64,000 nt of DNA from JBBQQG01 sp038216175 (GTDB taxonomy: Bacteria > Patescibacteriota > Saccharimonadia > Saccharimonadales > OMJO01). Positions 23,656 to 32,939 of this stretch are shown piece after piece. Position 1 is the first letter of the stretch; each line of letters begins with the position of its first letter. Location: the NCBI GenBank assembly GCA_038216175.1, contig JBBQQG010000003.1:1-64000 (forward strand), in the 5' to 3' direction. Below the pieces are notes generated by a model. It saw only the letters and a program-made list of their open reading frames with translations, was not told where the DNA came from and did no database searches. A program made the position numbers and the translations under genes.

Positions 23656-23661
23656 AAAAAC

Positions 23662-23667
23662 ATTATA
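23662..23667 (-). promoter_or_regulatory. -10 box TATAAT of the lipid operon
   Basis: A perfect TATAAT on the minus strand followed by GTTTTT and ATG at 23655: leaderless spacing of six bases. Confidence 0.65.
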
Positions 23668-23715
23668 CGGTGTTTTTATTATTTTGGATTAGTCATTAAA
23701 TTTCGAAGTGAAACA

Positions 23716-24429
23716 ATGTTAGCGCCGCTAATATATACTTTATATATTATGGTCAGTATTCCATTGTTCCTGCGTGGTCGGTACTCGGGAGTAATTAAAG
23801 CATTAGTGCTATCAAACTTCATGAGTCTAGTTTTGCTTATTATAAAGATGATAAGCACTCATTCTTGGGTTTACCTATATTTGTCATGGAATATATTTTT
23901 AGCCTGGCTGTGCCTGCTTTTTGCTTACGGATTGACGGTACATTTAAAAAATGGCTTATGGAGAAGTTGGCAGGCAGTAGCACTTTGCATACTTTGGTTA
24001 GGTTTTTTACCCAACAGTTTTTACCTGAGCACTGATTTAATGCACCTTCGAAATTCAACTGCTTCGACCGTGCTATTTGATGTCACACTTTTTGTACTAT
24101 TTATGTTTAATGGCTTCGTTAGCGGTATATGGAGTACATTTCTGGTACACTCGGCGCTTCTAAAAAGATTTAAAAGTATTTATTGCCATATTTTTATAGT
24201 ATTAGTCCTGATTAGTTGCAGCTTTGGAATATTTCTCGGTCGCAGTCTGCGCTGGAACACATGGGACGTAATTATCAACCCGGCCGGATTATTGTTCGAT
24301 ATTTCTGATAGCTTTATAAATCCGTCGGCCCACCCACAGGCTTTTGTTACTACGACTACCTTTTTTATATTAATTGGCAGTGTATATTATGTCGTTTGGA
24401 AGCTTGTTAAAGCCCTGCAGTCCAACTAG
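23716..24429 (+). CDS. DUF1361-family integral membrane protein
   Basis: 237 residues, about seven membrane helices. Conserved DUF1361 features are seen: NIFLAWLCLLFAY, LWLGFLPNSFYLSTDLMHL, FMFNGFVSG and GRSLRWNTWDVIINP. Function of the family is unknown. ATG at 23716; no clear SD. It precedes argS by 23 bases but argS has its own extended -10. Confidence 0.83.
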   Translation: MLAPLIYTLYIMVSIPLFLRGRYSGVIKALVLSNFMSLVLLIIKMISTHSWVYLYLSWNIFLAWLCLLFAYGLTVHLKNGLWRSWQAVALCILWLGFLPNSFYLSTDLMHLRNSTASTVLFDVTLFVLFMFNGFVSGIWSTFLVHSALLKRFKSIYCHIFIVLVLISCSFGIFLGRSLRWNTWDVIINPAGLLFDISDSFINPSAHPQAFVTTTTFFILIGSVYYVVWKLVKALQSN

Positions 24430-24436
24430 TTATATC

Positions 24437-24445
24437 TGTTATACT
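24437..24445 (+). promoter_or_regulatory. Extended -10 (TGTTATACT) for argS
   Basis: TG-T-TATACT ends seven bases before the argS ATG at 24453: leaderless spacing. Confidence 0.65.
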
Positions 24446-24452
24446 GATATTA

Positions 24453-26114
24453 ATGATTCAAATTCTTGAACACGCTATAAATGAAATTTGCTTAGAATTG
24501 TTCAGCCAGCGAGTAGAAGCAAGACTGACTAGGACGAATGAACAATTTGGCGATTACTCGACTAATATCGCGCTATATTTAGCTGGAAAAATAAATAAAA
24601 ATTCAATAGATATCGCCAATCAAATAGTTGCCAAGCTGGAAAACCATCGACTGCTCGCATTCAAGCCTGCGGTGGCCGGACTAGGATTCATAAATTTACA
24701 TTTTAGCGACCAGGCTATTTGGGATATGACAAAACTAACCGTCGACAGAAACCTTGAAGATAAATCAATAATAGTCGAATATTTAGACCCGAATCCTTTT
24801 AAAGAAATACATATCGGACATGCTTATAGTGGTACAATCGGCGATGCCATAGCCAGTTTATTCGAACTTAGAGGTGCGAATGTGCACCGCGTAACTTATC
24901 AGGGCGATGTTGGGCTTCACGTAGCAAAAGCACTTTACGGGATATTATTAAAAACAGATAATGATGTAACAAAATTAAGTAGAATTAGTAATAACGATAA
25001 ATCTAACTTCTTAGGTAGTGCCTATGTCTTAGGTTCAACTGCTTACGATAACGATCAAACGGCTAATAAACGTATAGTTGAAATTAATATAAAAGTTTAT
25101 GATCGATCAGATAAGCTCCAGAATCAAGTTTATGAAATCTGCAAAGCTTGGAGCCTAGAGTATTTTGACGATGTATACAAAAAACTGGGGTTTAATTTAT
25201 TTGAAAAAAATTATATGGAAAGCGAAGTTGCTGAAGAGGGCAAGCAGCTAGTGTTAAGCAATATAAAGAACGGCATTTTCCAAGAAAGCGAAGGCGCAGT
25301 AATATTCGACGGCGATAAATTTGGACTACATAAGCGCGTTTTTATAAATAGCAAAGGACTGCCAACTTATGAGGCAAAAGACTTAGGCAATGCAGCCAAG
25401 AAATGGCGCGACTTTCATTATTATAAATCTGTCGTAATAACTGGACACGAGCAAGCCGAGTATTTCAAAGTAATGTTAAAAGCGCTTGAACAATTTGAGC
25501 CCGATCAAGCAAAATCTACTACCCATATTGCCCACGGAATGGTCAAACTTAGCTCTGGCAAAATGAGTAGTCGAAAGGGTAATGTTGTTAAAGCACTAGA
25601 TGTGTTAGAAGTCGTGAAGCAATCAGCAAAACTGTCAGCTGACGAGGATGCCGACGACGTAAAAATAAACGATGTTTCGCTCGCCGCTATGAAGTATGCT
25701 TTTCTTAAAAACCGTATAGGCAGCGACGTAGCATTCGATATCAATGAATCAGTCGCGGTAGAAGGCAACAGCGGGCCTTATTTGCAGTATGCACATGCCA
25801 GAGCCCGCAGTATACTTGCAAAAACGGGCGACGAAAATGTTGAATCCTTAGAACTACAACCGGCTGAACGCAGTTTGCTACGAAAAATCGGTGAATTTAC
25901 AGAAGTCGTTAATAATGCTTCTGAACAGTTGATGCCGCATTTAATTTGCACGTATCTGTATGAACTTGCCCAGGTATTTAATCGTTTTTATGAGTCAAAC
26001 CGAGTTATTGGCCACGAAAGGCAAGCTTTGAGAAAAAAACTTGTGCACTGCTACGCGGACGTTCTTAAAAAAGGGCTCCAAGTTCTTAATATCCCAGCGC
26101 CGGAACGAATATAG
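24453..26114 (+). CDS. argS: Arginyl-tRNA synthetase
   Basis: 553 residues. The N-terminal Arg-tRNA recognition domain (FGDYSTNIALYLAGK) is followed by the class I HIGH motif in DPNPFKEIHIGHAYSG (~108-123) and a catalytic domain with VVITGHEQAEYF. In place of a KMSKS loop is KLSSGKMSSRKGNVV. The DALR anticodon-binding domain (GPYLQYAHARARSIL ...) ends it. It charges tRNA-Arg and fits the tRNA-Arg gene at 1 kb. Confidence 0.97.
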   Translation: MIQILEHAINEICLELFSQRVEARLTRTNEQFGDYSTNIALYLAGKINKNSIDIANQIVAKLENHRLLAFKPAVAGLGFINLHFSDQAIWDMTKLTVDRNLEDKSIIVEYLDPNPFKEIHIGHAYSGTIGDAIASLFELRGANVHRVTYQGDVGLHVAKALYGILLKTDNDVTKLSRISNNDKSNFLGSAYVLGSTAYDNDQTANKRIVEINIKVYDRSDKLQNQVYEICKAWSLEYFDDVYKKLGFNLFEKNYMESEVAEEGKQLVLSNIKNGIFQESEGAVIFDGDKFGLHKRVFINSKGLPTYEAKDLGNAAKKWRDFHYYKSVVITGHEQAEYFKVMLKALEQFEPDQAKSTTHIAHGMVKLSSGKMSSRKGNVVKALDVLEVVKQSAKLSADEDADDVKINDVSLAAMKYAFLKNRIGSDVAFDINESVAVEGNSGPYLQYAHARARSILAKTGDENVESLELQPAERSLLRKIGEFTEVVNNASEQLMPHLICTYLYELAQVFNRFYESNRVIGHERQALRKKLVHCYADVLKKGLQVLNIPAPERI

Positions 26115-26198
26115 TTTTAGCAGTAATTTCTAATAATACTGAATAAATACAATAATTTAATTACTAAATTTACGAAGTAAAGGTATAAAAATTTTAAT

Positions 26199-26912
26199 AT
26201 GGCTTCGCTCGAACAGATTAAATCCGAGATTAGTGCAGCTTCAAATTCGAAATATGCACTTCGTAGCATCAGGTTCTTCAAAACCGGTCCGGGCAATTAC
26301 GGCGAAGGCGATAAATTTTTAGGGATAAATGTACCTACTCAGCGTACTATCGCTAAAAAATACTTCCGAACATTATCGTTGGACGCAGTTAGTGATCTGC
26401 TTACAAGCCCCTGGCACGAAGAAAGACTAATTGCGCTTTTCATTCTCGTGCTAGACTATAATTCCTCCAATGATTTGGTAAAAGACCAGATTGCCGGGCT
26501 CTATCTTGCAAATACCAAGTATATAAACAATTGGGATCTTGTTGATAGTTCAGCCTATCAAATCCTTGGACGTCATCTAATTGACAGTCCGTATAAGATG
26601 AAAATTCTTAAAAATTTAGCTCGCTCGAGCGACTTGTGGCAAAGAAGAATAGCAGTTGTAAGTACCTTTTATTACATTAAGAGAGGCAGTTCGACGGAAG
26701 CATTAGACATAATTGAAATACTTAAATATGACAAACACGATTTAATACAAAAAGCCAGTGGCTGGATGCTTAGAGAAATTGGCAAACAAATAGATCCAGA
26801 AATTCTGATAACTTTTTTGGATAAAGAAGCACAGACACTCCCCAGAATTACATTAAGATACGCAATTGAGCGACTTAGTGAAACATCGCGGAGCTATTAT
26901 ATGAAAAAGTAA
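26199..26912 (+). CDS. DNA alkylation repair protein (AlkD-like HEAT repeat)
   Basis: 237 residues. FFKTGPGNYGEGDKFLGINVP and HEERLIALFILV, KYINNWDLVDSSAYQILG, WQRRIAVVSTFYYI are characteristic of the AlkD/AlkC-like HEAT-repeat DNA glycosylases that excise positively charged alkyl bases. The catalytic Asp is probably in NNWDLVD. TATAAA lies nine bases before the ATG. It sits before a photolyase-like gene, forming a DNA-repair pair. Confidence 0.9.
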   Translation: MASLEQIKSEISAASNSKYALRSIRFFKTGPGNYGEGDKFLGINVPTQRTIAKKYFRTLSLDAVSDLLTSPWHEERLIALFILVLDYNSSNDLVKDQIAGLYLANTKYINNWDLVDSSAYQILGRHLIDSPYKMKILKNLARSSDLWQRRIAVVSTFYYIKRGSSTEALDIIEILKYDKHDLIQKASGWMLREIGKQIDPEILITFLDKEAQTLPRITLRYAIERLSETSRSYYMKK

Positions 26913-26957
26913 ATATTCTACAAACGCGGCCGCTACGGTACAATAGCCGTAAGAACT

Positions 26958-28445
26958 ATGAAAAAAGTGCTCATTCTGTATCCTAATCAATTATTTCCAG
27001 CCGGAGATTTGCCACAAGTAGATCATATATTTTTAGTTGAGGAACCGTTGTTTTTCGGACGTGATACCGAGCAACCAAAACAATTGCACAAACAGAAATT
27101 AATTCTTCATAGAGCGAGTATGCGCAGATATGTTGAAGAAGTTTTATGGCCAGCTGGTTATGAAGTCGATTATATTGATTTAGACGTTTTATACGATACC
27201 GGTGATATATTTTCGAAATTAAAACATGTTGAACAAATATATGTATTTGACCCCGTAGACAATTTGCTGGCGTCCCGATTATTGCAAGCCAGGCGTAATA
27301 ATTCAAATTCTCTGGCCGTCGAGTTTCTACCAAATCCTAATTACTATTTATTAGACCAAGAAATACGCCAATATTTTACTGATCGTCATAAACATCCTTT
27401 TCCCGAGTTTTACCAATGGCAAAGAGAGAGGTTTAACATTCTAATTGGCGAAGACTACAAACCTATCGGCGGTAAATGGATTTATGAAGTTACTCCTAAA
27501 ACAATTGAACCGAGCTCAAACCTGCCTAGCTTCGAAGTTTTTGGCGATAATAAGTTTGTCAAAGATGCTGTCGAATATGTAAACAAGCATTTTCCAGATA
27601 ACCCTGGAAGTACGGATTTTATTTGGCCGACTAATCATAACGAAGCTAAAAAATGGCTGACAAATTTTCTTGAAGAGAGGATAGACCATTACTCTGAATA
27701 TGAAAATTCATTAGATGGTCAAGCTGCTTGGTTATTCCATAGTGCACTTGCTTCTAGTCTAAATACCGGACTGTTAAGTCCAAAGCAAATAATAGACGAA
27801 ACTTTAGCCAGACATCAAAAAAAAGAGATACCGATCAACAGTCTAGAATCATTTGTTCGGCAAATTTTAGGCTGGAGAGAATTTGTGCGCGGGAGTTATT
27901 TGCTACGTCACAATCAAATGAAATCGAGTAATATTTTTAAACATCAGCGTAAATTAACGCGAGCATGGTATGACGGGACTACTGGTATACCACCATTTGA
28001 TGATCTAGTAGTGAAAATAATAGCCAGAGGTTATGCTCATAATAGCGAACGCCAATTAATAGCCGGAAATTTAATGGTACTTTGCGAAATTCAACCTGAC
28101 GATATGCTCAAATGGTTTTCTGAATTGTTTGTTGATTCATATGATTGGGTAACAATACCAAATGTATTTATGGTCAGCCAGTTTACCGATAGTAGCAATT
28201 TCAATCTCGAACCTTCGATTTGTCCGTCAACTTATATATTACAGCTTAGCAACTATCAGCGAGATGTCTGGTGTGATATCTGGGACGGGCTGTACTGGCG
28301 TTTTATTAATAAACATCGGGACGAACTAAACCATAACGCTCGAATGAGAACAATGTTGCAAAGATTGGACCGTTTAGATCCCGACCGGCAGCGAATTATC
28401 AATTACAGAGCCGAAGACTTTTTAAATAAATTCACGGTTATTTAA
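26958..28445 (+). CDS. Photolyase-related protein (FeS-BCP/CryB-like, DPRP family)
   Basis: 495 residues. The N-terminal DPRP Rossmann domain (KVLILYPNQLFP ... LHRASMRRYVEEV) and C-terminal FAD domain (RQILGWREFVRGSY; FVDSYDWVTIPNVFMVSQFTD; GLYWRFI) match the bacterial (6-4) photolyase/cryptochrome family, which normally holds a 4Fe-4S cluster. Relatives have a YC-x2-C signature; here the stretch reads SNYQRDVWC and only Cys near 376, 421 and 438 remain in the region, so the cluster is probably lost or altered. TACAAT lies 13 bases upstream of the ATG. Confidence 0.87.
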   Translation: MKKVLILYPNQLFPAGDLPQVDHIFLVEEPLFFGRDTEQPKQLHKQKLILHRASMRRYVEEVLWPAGYEVDYIDLDVLYDTGDIFSKLKHVEQIYVFDPVDNLLASRLLQARRNNSNSLAVEFLPNPNYYLLDQEIRQYFTDRHKHPFPEFYQWQRERFNILIGEDYKPIGGKWIYEVTPKTIEPSSNLPSFEVFGDNKFVKDAVEYVNKHFPDNPGSTDFIWPTNHNEAKKWLTNFLEERIDHYSEYENSLDGQAAWLFHSALASSLNTGLLSPKQIIDETLARHQKKEIPINSLESFVRQILGWREFVRGSYLLRHNQMKSSNIFKHQRKLTRAWYDGTTGIPPFDDLVVKIIARGYAHNSERQLIAGNLMVLCEIQPDDMLKWFSELFVDSYDWVTIPNVFMVSQFTDSSNFNLEPSICPSTYILQLSNYQRDVWCDIWDGLYWRFINKHRDELNHNARMRTMLQRLDRLDPDRQRIINYRAEDFLNKFTVI

Positions 28446-28479
28446 AATTCTTATGACTCGATCTTCTTATCTTTTACAG

Positions 28480-28488
28480 TGCTATACT
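28480..28488 (+). promoter_or_regulatory. Extended -10 (TGCTATACT) for mscL
   Basis: TG-C-TATACT lies 22 bases before the ATG. This leaves a short leader carrying the SD AAGGAG (28499-28504), a contrast to the leaderless genes. Confidence 0.6.
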
Positions 28489-28510
28489 ATGAATGATCAA
28501 GGAGTAGAAT

Positions 28511-28921
28511 ATGGCAACCGAAAATGAAAATAATCATAAAACCAAACTAATAGAAAAAAAAGAAGTAATAGTAGCGTTTCCGGTGATTAAAGCTCCGGAC
28601 TGGTTACAGGGATTTGTTGATTTTATCAGGGAACAAGGCGTCGTCGGCCTGGCAGTCGGTTTAGTGCTAGGTGTAGCTGCTAAAAGTGTTGTTGATTCAT
28701 TAGTAAATAATATTTTCAATCCTGTTGTTGGTCTGGCTGCCGGTGGTGGTGAACTTGGTTCAAAATACGTCTGCTTAAAAACCGTAGGCAGCGCGTGCAC
28801 TAACAAACTTGGTTATGGGCGGTTACTCAGCGACCTCATAAGTTTTGTTATTGTAGCTTTTATAGTTTATTTTGTTGTCAAAGGGTTAAAATTAGATAAA
28901 CTCGACATTAAAAAACCCTAA
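28511..28921 (+). CDS. mscL: Large-conductance mechanosensitive channel MscL
   Basis: 136 residues. The pore-lining first helix GVVGLAVGLVLGVAAKSVVDSLVNNIFNPVVG and second helix DLISFVIVAFIVYFVVKGL are typical. The periplasmic loop holds a Cys pair (VCLK, SACT). The N-terminus is a longer, charged extension than usual. The pentameric channel releases solutes during osmotic down-shock. SD AAGGAG six bases upstream; the CapA-like gene begins four bases after its stop. Confidence 0.95.
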   Translation: MATENENNHKTKLIEKKEVIVAFPVIKAPDWLQGFVDFIREQGVVGLAVGLVLGVAAKSVVDSLVNNIFNPVVGLAAGGGELGSKYVCLKTVGSACTNKLGYGRLLSDLISFVIVAFIVYFVVKGLKLDKLDIKKP

Positions 28922-28925
28922 AATT

Positions 28926-30350
28926 ATGGATGGATCTCGATTAAAAAATAGATCGTATAACGATTATACCCCTCCAGGATACCGTCCTATCAAAACTACA
29001 AAGCCGGTTGAACAAATTCAGAAATCAGATGACGCAGAATTATTCTCTAATATTTCTCGCCCAAAAGTAAAGCGAAAAAGATCTAAAAAACTGCTCCTGA
29101 TTTTTTCTACGTTAATTTTAATAATAATATTAGTTCCATCATCGGCATATGGATATTACTGGTATAAACACCATAATCAAGTTGGTGGAGCTCGCTCTCC
29201 GTTTGAATTCGTTAAAGGTACTCCTAATCCGCCCGGTGATTTCGTGCCAGGCGTAGGCAATGTTGGAGCTCAAACAACTACTACAACCAGTAAATCACTT
29301 AGATTAGTTGCAACTGGCGATATGATACCTCACAGCGCAATATTACAAGCTGCAAATAGCGGGGGAAAATATAATTTTGATCCGATGCTGTCTAATATGA
29401 AGCAGTATTTCACAAAATCAGATGTACGATTTTGCAATCAAGCCACACCAGCCGGAGGACCGGCATTTGGAATAACCGGTTATCCGGTATTTAATGCGCC
29501 TCTAGAATGGCCAAGAGCACTCGAAAATGTAGGATGCAATCTTATAAATCTAGGAACAAATCACACTAACGATAAAGGCCAGCCTTTAATCGACGCCACT
29601 GCTGCTGCTTGGGATAACAGACCAAATATACTTGCGTCAGCCGGCGCTAACCGATCGGCTGATGAACAAACGAAAGTACATTACTTTACGGTTAAGAATA
29701 TCAAGTTCGCATTTTTAACTTATACTACATATACCAATAACAAATCGGTTTCGCCTTATGGTATAAATACATACTCAGACGGATTGGTTACTGCTCAAAT
29801 GCAAGAAGCTAGAACAAAAGCAGATTTTGTGATTGTCAGCATGAGATGGGGAACTGAGTATTCTGCCGATATTAATCCTGAGCAAGATAAAGATGCCCAA
29901 CAGTTATCTGATTTGGGCGCTGACGTTATTATCGGGAGTGGTCCTCACTTCCTAGAACCGGTGAAGAAACTAAAATCGAAAGACGGTCGAGATACATTAG
30001 CATGGTTTTCGATAGGTAATTTTTTAAACGCGCAGCTAGAAACAGAATCGTTAATTGGTGGTTTCGCAACAATGGATATCAATCTTTCGAGTAAAAAGAT
30101 TACTAGTATTGGCTTTATGCCTGTATATATGCACTATGAGTGGACGCCGGCTCAAGCGAAAGCGCAGGATCTGTTAGCTAGGCATAATTTTTCAATGTAT
30201 CCTTTAGACGAAGCTGCCGCGCAAATGGCTAATTCCCAGATAAATACAACTGTTGATACGCAACATGCCAGGGTAAACGATCTACTTAACAAATACACTG
30301 CCGTACCGATACTTACCGGGAAAGCATTTCTTGACTCTTCACCCGACTAG
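28926..30350 (+). CDS. CapA-family metallophosphatase-fold exported protein
   Basis: 474 residues. A cytoplasmic basic segment, one membrane helix (~56-78, LLLIFSTLILIIILVPSSAYGYYW), then a PGA_cap domain (~125-410): LVATGDMIPHSAIL, GCNLINLGTNHTNDKGQ, FVIVSMRWGTEYS and DVIIGSGPHFLEPV are the conserved blocks. CapA-type proteins are linked to polyglutamate capsule or surface polymer handling. Probably co-transcribed with mscL. A second CapA-like gene lies at 31135. Confidence 0.87.
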   Translation: MDGSRLKNRSYNDYTPPGYRPIKTTKPVEQIQKSDDAELFSNISRPKVKRKRSKKLLLIFSTLILIIILVPSSAYGYYWYKHHNQVGGARSPFEFVKGTPNPPGDFVPGVGNVGAQTTTTTSKSLRLVATGDMIPHSAILQAANSGGKYNFDPMLSNMKQYFTKSDVRFCNQATPAGGPAFGITGYPVFNAPLEWPRALENVGCNLINLGTNHTNDKGQPLIDATAAAWDNRPNILASAGANRSADEQTKVHYFTVKNIKFAFLTYTTYTNNKSVSPYGINTYSDGLVTAQMQEARTKADFVIVSMRWGTEYSADINPEQDKDAQQLSDLGADVIIGSGPHFLEPVKKLKSKDGRDTLAWFSIGNFLNAQLETESLIGGFATMDINLSSKKITSIGFMPVYMHYEWTPAQAKAQDLLARHNFSMYPLDEAAAQMANSQINTTVDTQHARVNDLLNKYTAVPILTGKAFLDSSPD

Positions 30351-30353
30351 TAG

Positions 30354-31085
30354 CTAATTTAAACCAAAAAATTCTTCCATTGTCAGCCCATTTTTATGAA
30401 GCTCAGCTGCTAAATCGGTTCCGACATATCTTAAATGCCACGGCTCATATTCATATGTTGTGATTGTTTCCTTACCTTGGGTATATCTAATAATAAAACC
30501 ATACTCATAAGCATGCGTGGCCAACCAGATGCCTTCCGGTGTAGATCCAAAACATTGATCAAGTTCACACTTATGGTCGACTCTTCCGACATCTAGCGCA
30601 AATCCAGTTTGGTGTTCGCTAGTCCCAGGTATAGCACTATATTTATCGGCAGCCGTTTGGCCGTCTTTTGCTACGTATCCGTCATATAGCTGTTTTTGAT
30701 AAGCTACCGATCTGTAGCCACTAGCCAGCATTAATTTATATCCCTGCACACTTGCTGCATCAAACATCTGTTTTAGTGGTCCAGCAATGGTCGACGATAA
30801 ATGCATCTGCTCGGCGCTTTTATCCAAGCGTAGTGCTACGTCAGGCACTATTAAATTATTTGGGACATAATTACTTGGCAACGGCCGTTTTTTATTTACT
30901 ATCCACCAAATACTGCCAGGGGAGTCTATCGAATATTTTGTTTTATCAAACGAAGCTGGCTTTACGGTTGTGATGACACTGCTACTTTTTGGAATAGCAG
31001 GGGCAAGAGTTTTTTTCTTGAAAATTAATATTGATCCGGCGCCAACAATAATAACAAAAGCAACTAAACTATAAAATATTTTCAC
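30354..31085 (-). CDS. D-Ala-D-Ala carboxypeptidase, VanY/M15 family
   Basis: 243 residues from the GTG at 31085. N-terminal signal anchor (~2-22), then the M15 zinc peptidase core: GYRSVAYQKQLYDGY, the SEHQTGFALDVG motif (His and Asp zinc ligands) and YEPWHLRYVG. It trims the terminal D-Ala of peptidoglycan peptides outside the membrane. A longer frame runs to a GTG at 31118, but a perfect TATAAT (31098-31093) lies in it, seven bases before 31085, so 31085 is the likely leaderless start. Confidence 0.9.
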   Translation of the reverse strand: MKIFYSLVAFVIIVGAGSILIFKKKTLAPAIPKSSSVITTVKPASFDKTKYSIDSPGSIWWIVNKKRPLPSNYVPNNLIVPDVALRLDKSAEQMHLSSTIAGPLKQMFDAASVQGYKLMLASGYRSVAYQKQLYDGYVAKDGQTAADKYSAIPGTSEHQTGFALDVGRVDHKCELDQCFGSTPEGIWLATHAYEYGFIIRYTQGKETITTYEYEPWHLRYVGTDLAAELHKNGLTMEEFFGLN

Positions 31086-31092
31086 AATATTT

Positions 31093-31098
31093 ATTATA
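31093..31098 (-). promoter_or_regulatory. -10 box TATAAT setting the VanY-type start
   Basis: TATAAT on the minus strand, seven bases before GTG at 31085. It would be inside the coding region if the longer frame were used. Confidence 0.6.
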
Positions 31099-31121
31099 GC
31101 TGAGCTGGGAGTTAACACGAG

Positions 31122-31127
31122 TACAAT
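31122..31127 (+). promoter_or_regulatory. -10 box TACAAT
   Basis: TACAAT ends seven bases before ATG 31135: leaderless spacing. It lies back to back with the minus-strand promoter at 31093. Confidence 0.5.
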
Positions 31128-31134
31128 ATAATTA

Positions 31135-32349
31135 ATGATCAGAATAATATCCGGGAAAAGACTGATGTTATTTTGCGTTTTAATAGCCGCCGCCGCTATA
31201 ACTCTTCTTGGATATTATTACTACGGCTTTCATAGTAAACCCCATTCTATACAAATGAAGGCGAGCATCAATAATGTCAGCCCGGTACCTAAAAACAATT
31301 ACATTTCAGTTGAGGGGCGGTATCTTCTAAACGGTACTATTACATGGGCCAGAGCAGTTGAGAAAGACGCCAGAAACAAAGATGGATCTTATAATTACGA
31401 CCAGCCGTTTAGCCAACTTGATAGTTTTAACCGTTCAGCATATGATGCCTGGTCTACGGATTTTGAATGCCCGATCACTAACAACATCGTACCTTATCAG
31501 ACACAGGTCGATAATTTAATATTCAATTGCCGCCCAGAGTTTTTACCATTTGCCGCCAAGTATTTTAACCTTTATGATCTGGCGAACAACCATACAGATA
31601 ATCAGGGCGGTCAAATTGGCTTAACCGAAACTAGACAACATCTTGATAAAACCCCTGGAGTACAATATTTTGGTAGTTTTGACCCCAGCGTATTGAAAGA
31701 TATATGCGAAGTAATATCTTTACCAATTAGGATTCAAAAAAGCGATAATACTGAATTAAATTCAGCACTGCCTGTGGCATTTTGTGCATGGCACTACTTT
31801 TATAGAAAGCCACTCCCCAGTGAAATCGAAACAATGCAACGCTATGCGAAAATTATGCCAGTCTTCGCGTTTGTCGAAATGGGTGTCGAATATCATTCAA
31901 CTGCCGATAGTACACAAGTAGATATTGCGCACAAAATAATTGATCAGGGACCGGAGTTTCTGATAGCCAATAATCCACACTGGGTTCAAAATACAGAGGT
32001 TTATAAAAATAAATTGATAGTTTATTCGACTGGTAATTTTATATTCGATCAGATCGATAAAGAAACTAAGCGTAGCGCCAGTATCGATGTCAAAGCAACT
32101 TTAAAATATGACGATAACATAGCAAAATGGATAGCGCTGGCACCGAGTTGCACTTCGTTTCATGATACTTGTCTTGAACAAGCCGAATCACAGGGATTAA
32201 CCAAACCGACAATCCATCTCAGTTTTGCTGTTGTCGCAGGCGAAGGTGGGGCAGGTAAAATTACTCATAAAGCAGACGCGCTGACTCAGACTGAGGTTGA
32301 ACAGCGTTTAAACTGGGCAGATTCTATGAATAAGTTAAACCAGCCTTAA
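31135..32349 (+). CDS. Second CapA-family exported protein
   Basis: 404 residues. A signal anchor at ~8-28 (LMLFCVLIAAAAITLLGYYYYG) and a PGA_cap-like domain with YFNLYDLANNHTDNQGGQ, FAFVEMGVEYHS and FLIANNPHWVQNTEVY, KLIVYSTGNFIFDQ. The N-terminal conserved GD of the family is replaced by EGRYLLNGTI, so it is divergent from the copy at 28926. Probably a surface-polymer enzyme or a degenerate paralogue. Confidence 0.83.
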   Translation: MIRIISGKRLMLFCVLIAAAAITLLGYYYYGFHSKPHSIQMKASINNVSPVPKNNYISVEGRYLLNGTITWARAVEKDARNKDGSYNYDQPFSQLDSFNRSAYDAWSTDFECPITNNIVPYQTQVDNLIFNCRPEFLPFAAKYFNLYDLANNHTDNQGGQIGLTETRQHLDKTPGVQYFGSFDPSVLKDICEVISLPIRIQKSDNTELNSALPVAFCAWHYFYRKPLPSEIETMQRYAKIMPVFAFVEMGVEYHSTADSTQVDIAHKIIDQGPEFLIANNPHWVQNTEVYKNKLIVYSTGNFIFDQIDKETKRSASIDVKATLKYDDNIAKWIALAPSCTSFHDTCLEQAESQGLTKPTIHLSFAVVAGEGGAGKITHKADALTQTEVEQRLNWADSMNKLNQP

Positions 32350-32366
32350 TCTTTGTCGAGCTGAGG

Positions 32367-32372
32367 TATACT
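32367..32372 (+). promoter_or_regulatory. -10 box TATACT for orn
   Basis: TATACT ends eight bases before ATG 32381: leaderless spacing. Confidence 0.55.
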
Positions 32373-32380
32373 AACTAATA

Positions 32381-32935
32381 ATGACAGAATCTGATAAAAA
32401 TATAGTCCCAACTAAACTGTTGTGGGTAGACCTCGAAATGACAGGTCTTGAGCCCGATAAAGACGTTATATTAGAAATAGCAGCCGAGATTACTGATTTT
32501 AACTTTAAAACACTAGATAGCTACGAAGCAAGAATCAAGCATGATCCCGAGCTGATTGCGCAGCGTATGCAAAAAAATATCTGGTGGCGTGACTATCCCG
32601 CAAATCGCGACGAGTTTCTAAATAAATTAGATCAGGGAATAGCTATTACTGAAGCAGAGCAGGAGATGGTAGAATTTGTATCAAAAAATTTCGGACAAGA
32701 ACCCGCGATTTTATCAGGTAACTCGATTCATAATGACAGGTTGTTTATTAAGCAATGGATGCCAGCGTTTGATCTCAAACTACATTACCGAATGCTCGAC
32801 GTTTCATCTTGGAAAATCATTATGATGGCAAAATATGGAGTAAATTTTGAAAAAAAAGGAGCTCATCGAGCATTTGATGACATTCAGGCTAGTATCGCCG
32901 AACTTCAGCATTATATTGAATGGTTTAAATCGTAG
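32381..32935 (+). CDS. orn: Oligoribonuclease
   Basis: 184 residues, the normal size. The DEDDh exonuclease motifs are all present: VDLEMTGLEPDKDVILEIA (D and E), GNSIHNDRLFI, and HRAFDDIQASI (H and D). It degrades 2-5 nt RNA left by RNase J and PNPase, both encoded at 55-60 kb. The MmcQ-like gene follows after four bases. Confidence 0.95.
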   Translation: MTESDKNIVPTKLLWVDLEMTGLEPDKDVILEIAAEITDFNFKTLDSYEARIKHDPELIAQRMQKNIWWRDYPANRDEFLNKLDQGIAITEAEQEMVEFVSKNFGQEPAILSGNSIHNDRLFIKQWMPAFDLKLHYRMLDVSSWKIIMMAKYGVNFEKKGAHRAFDDIQASIAELQHYIEWFKS

Positions 32936-32939
32936 TTAA

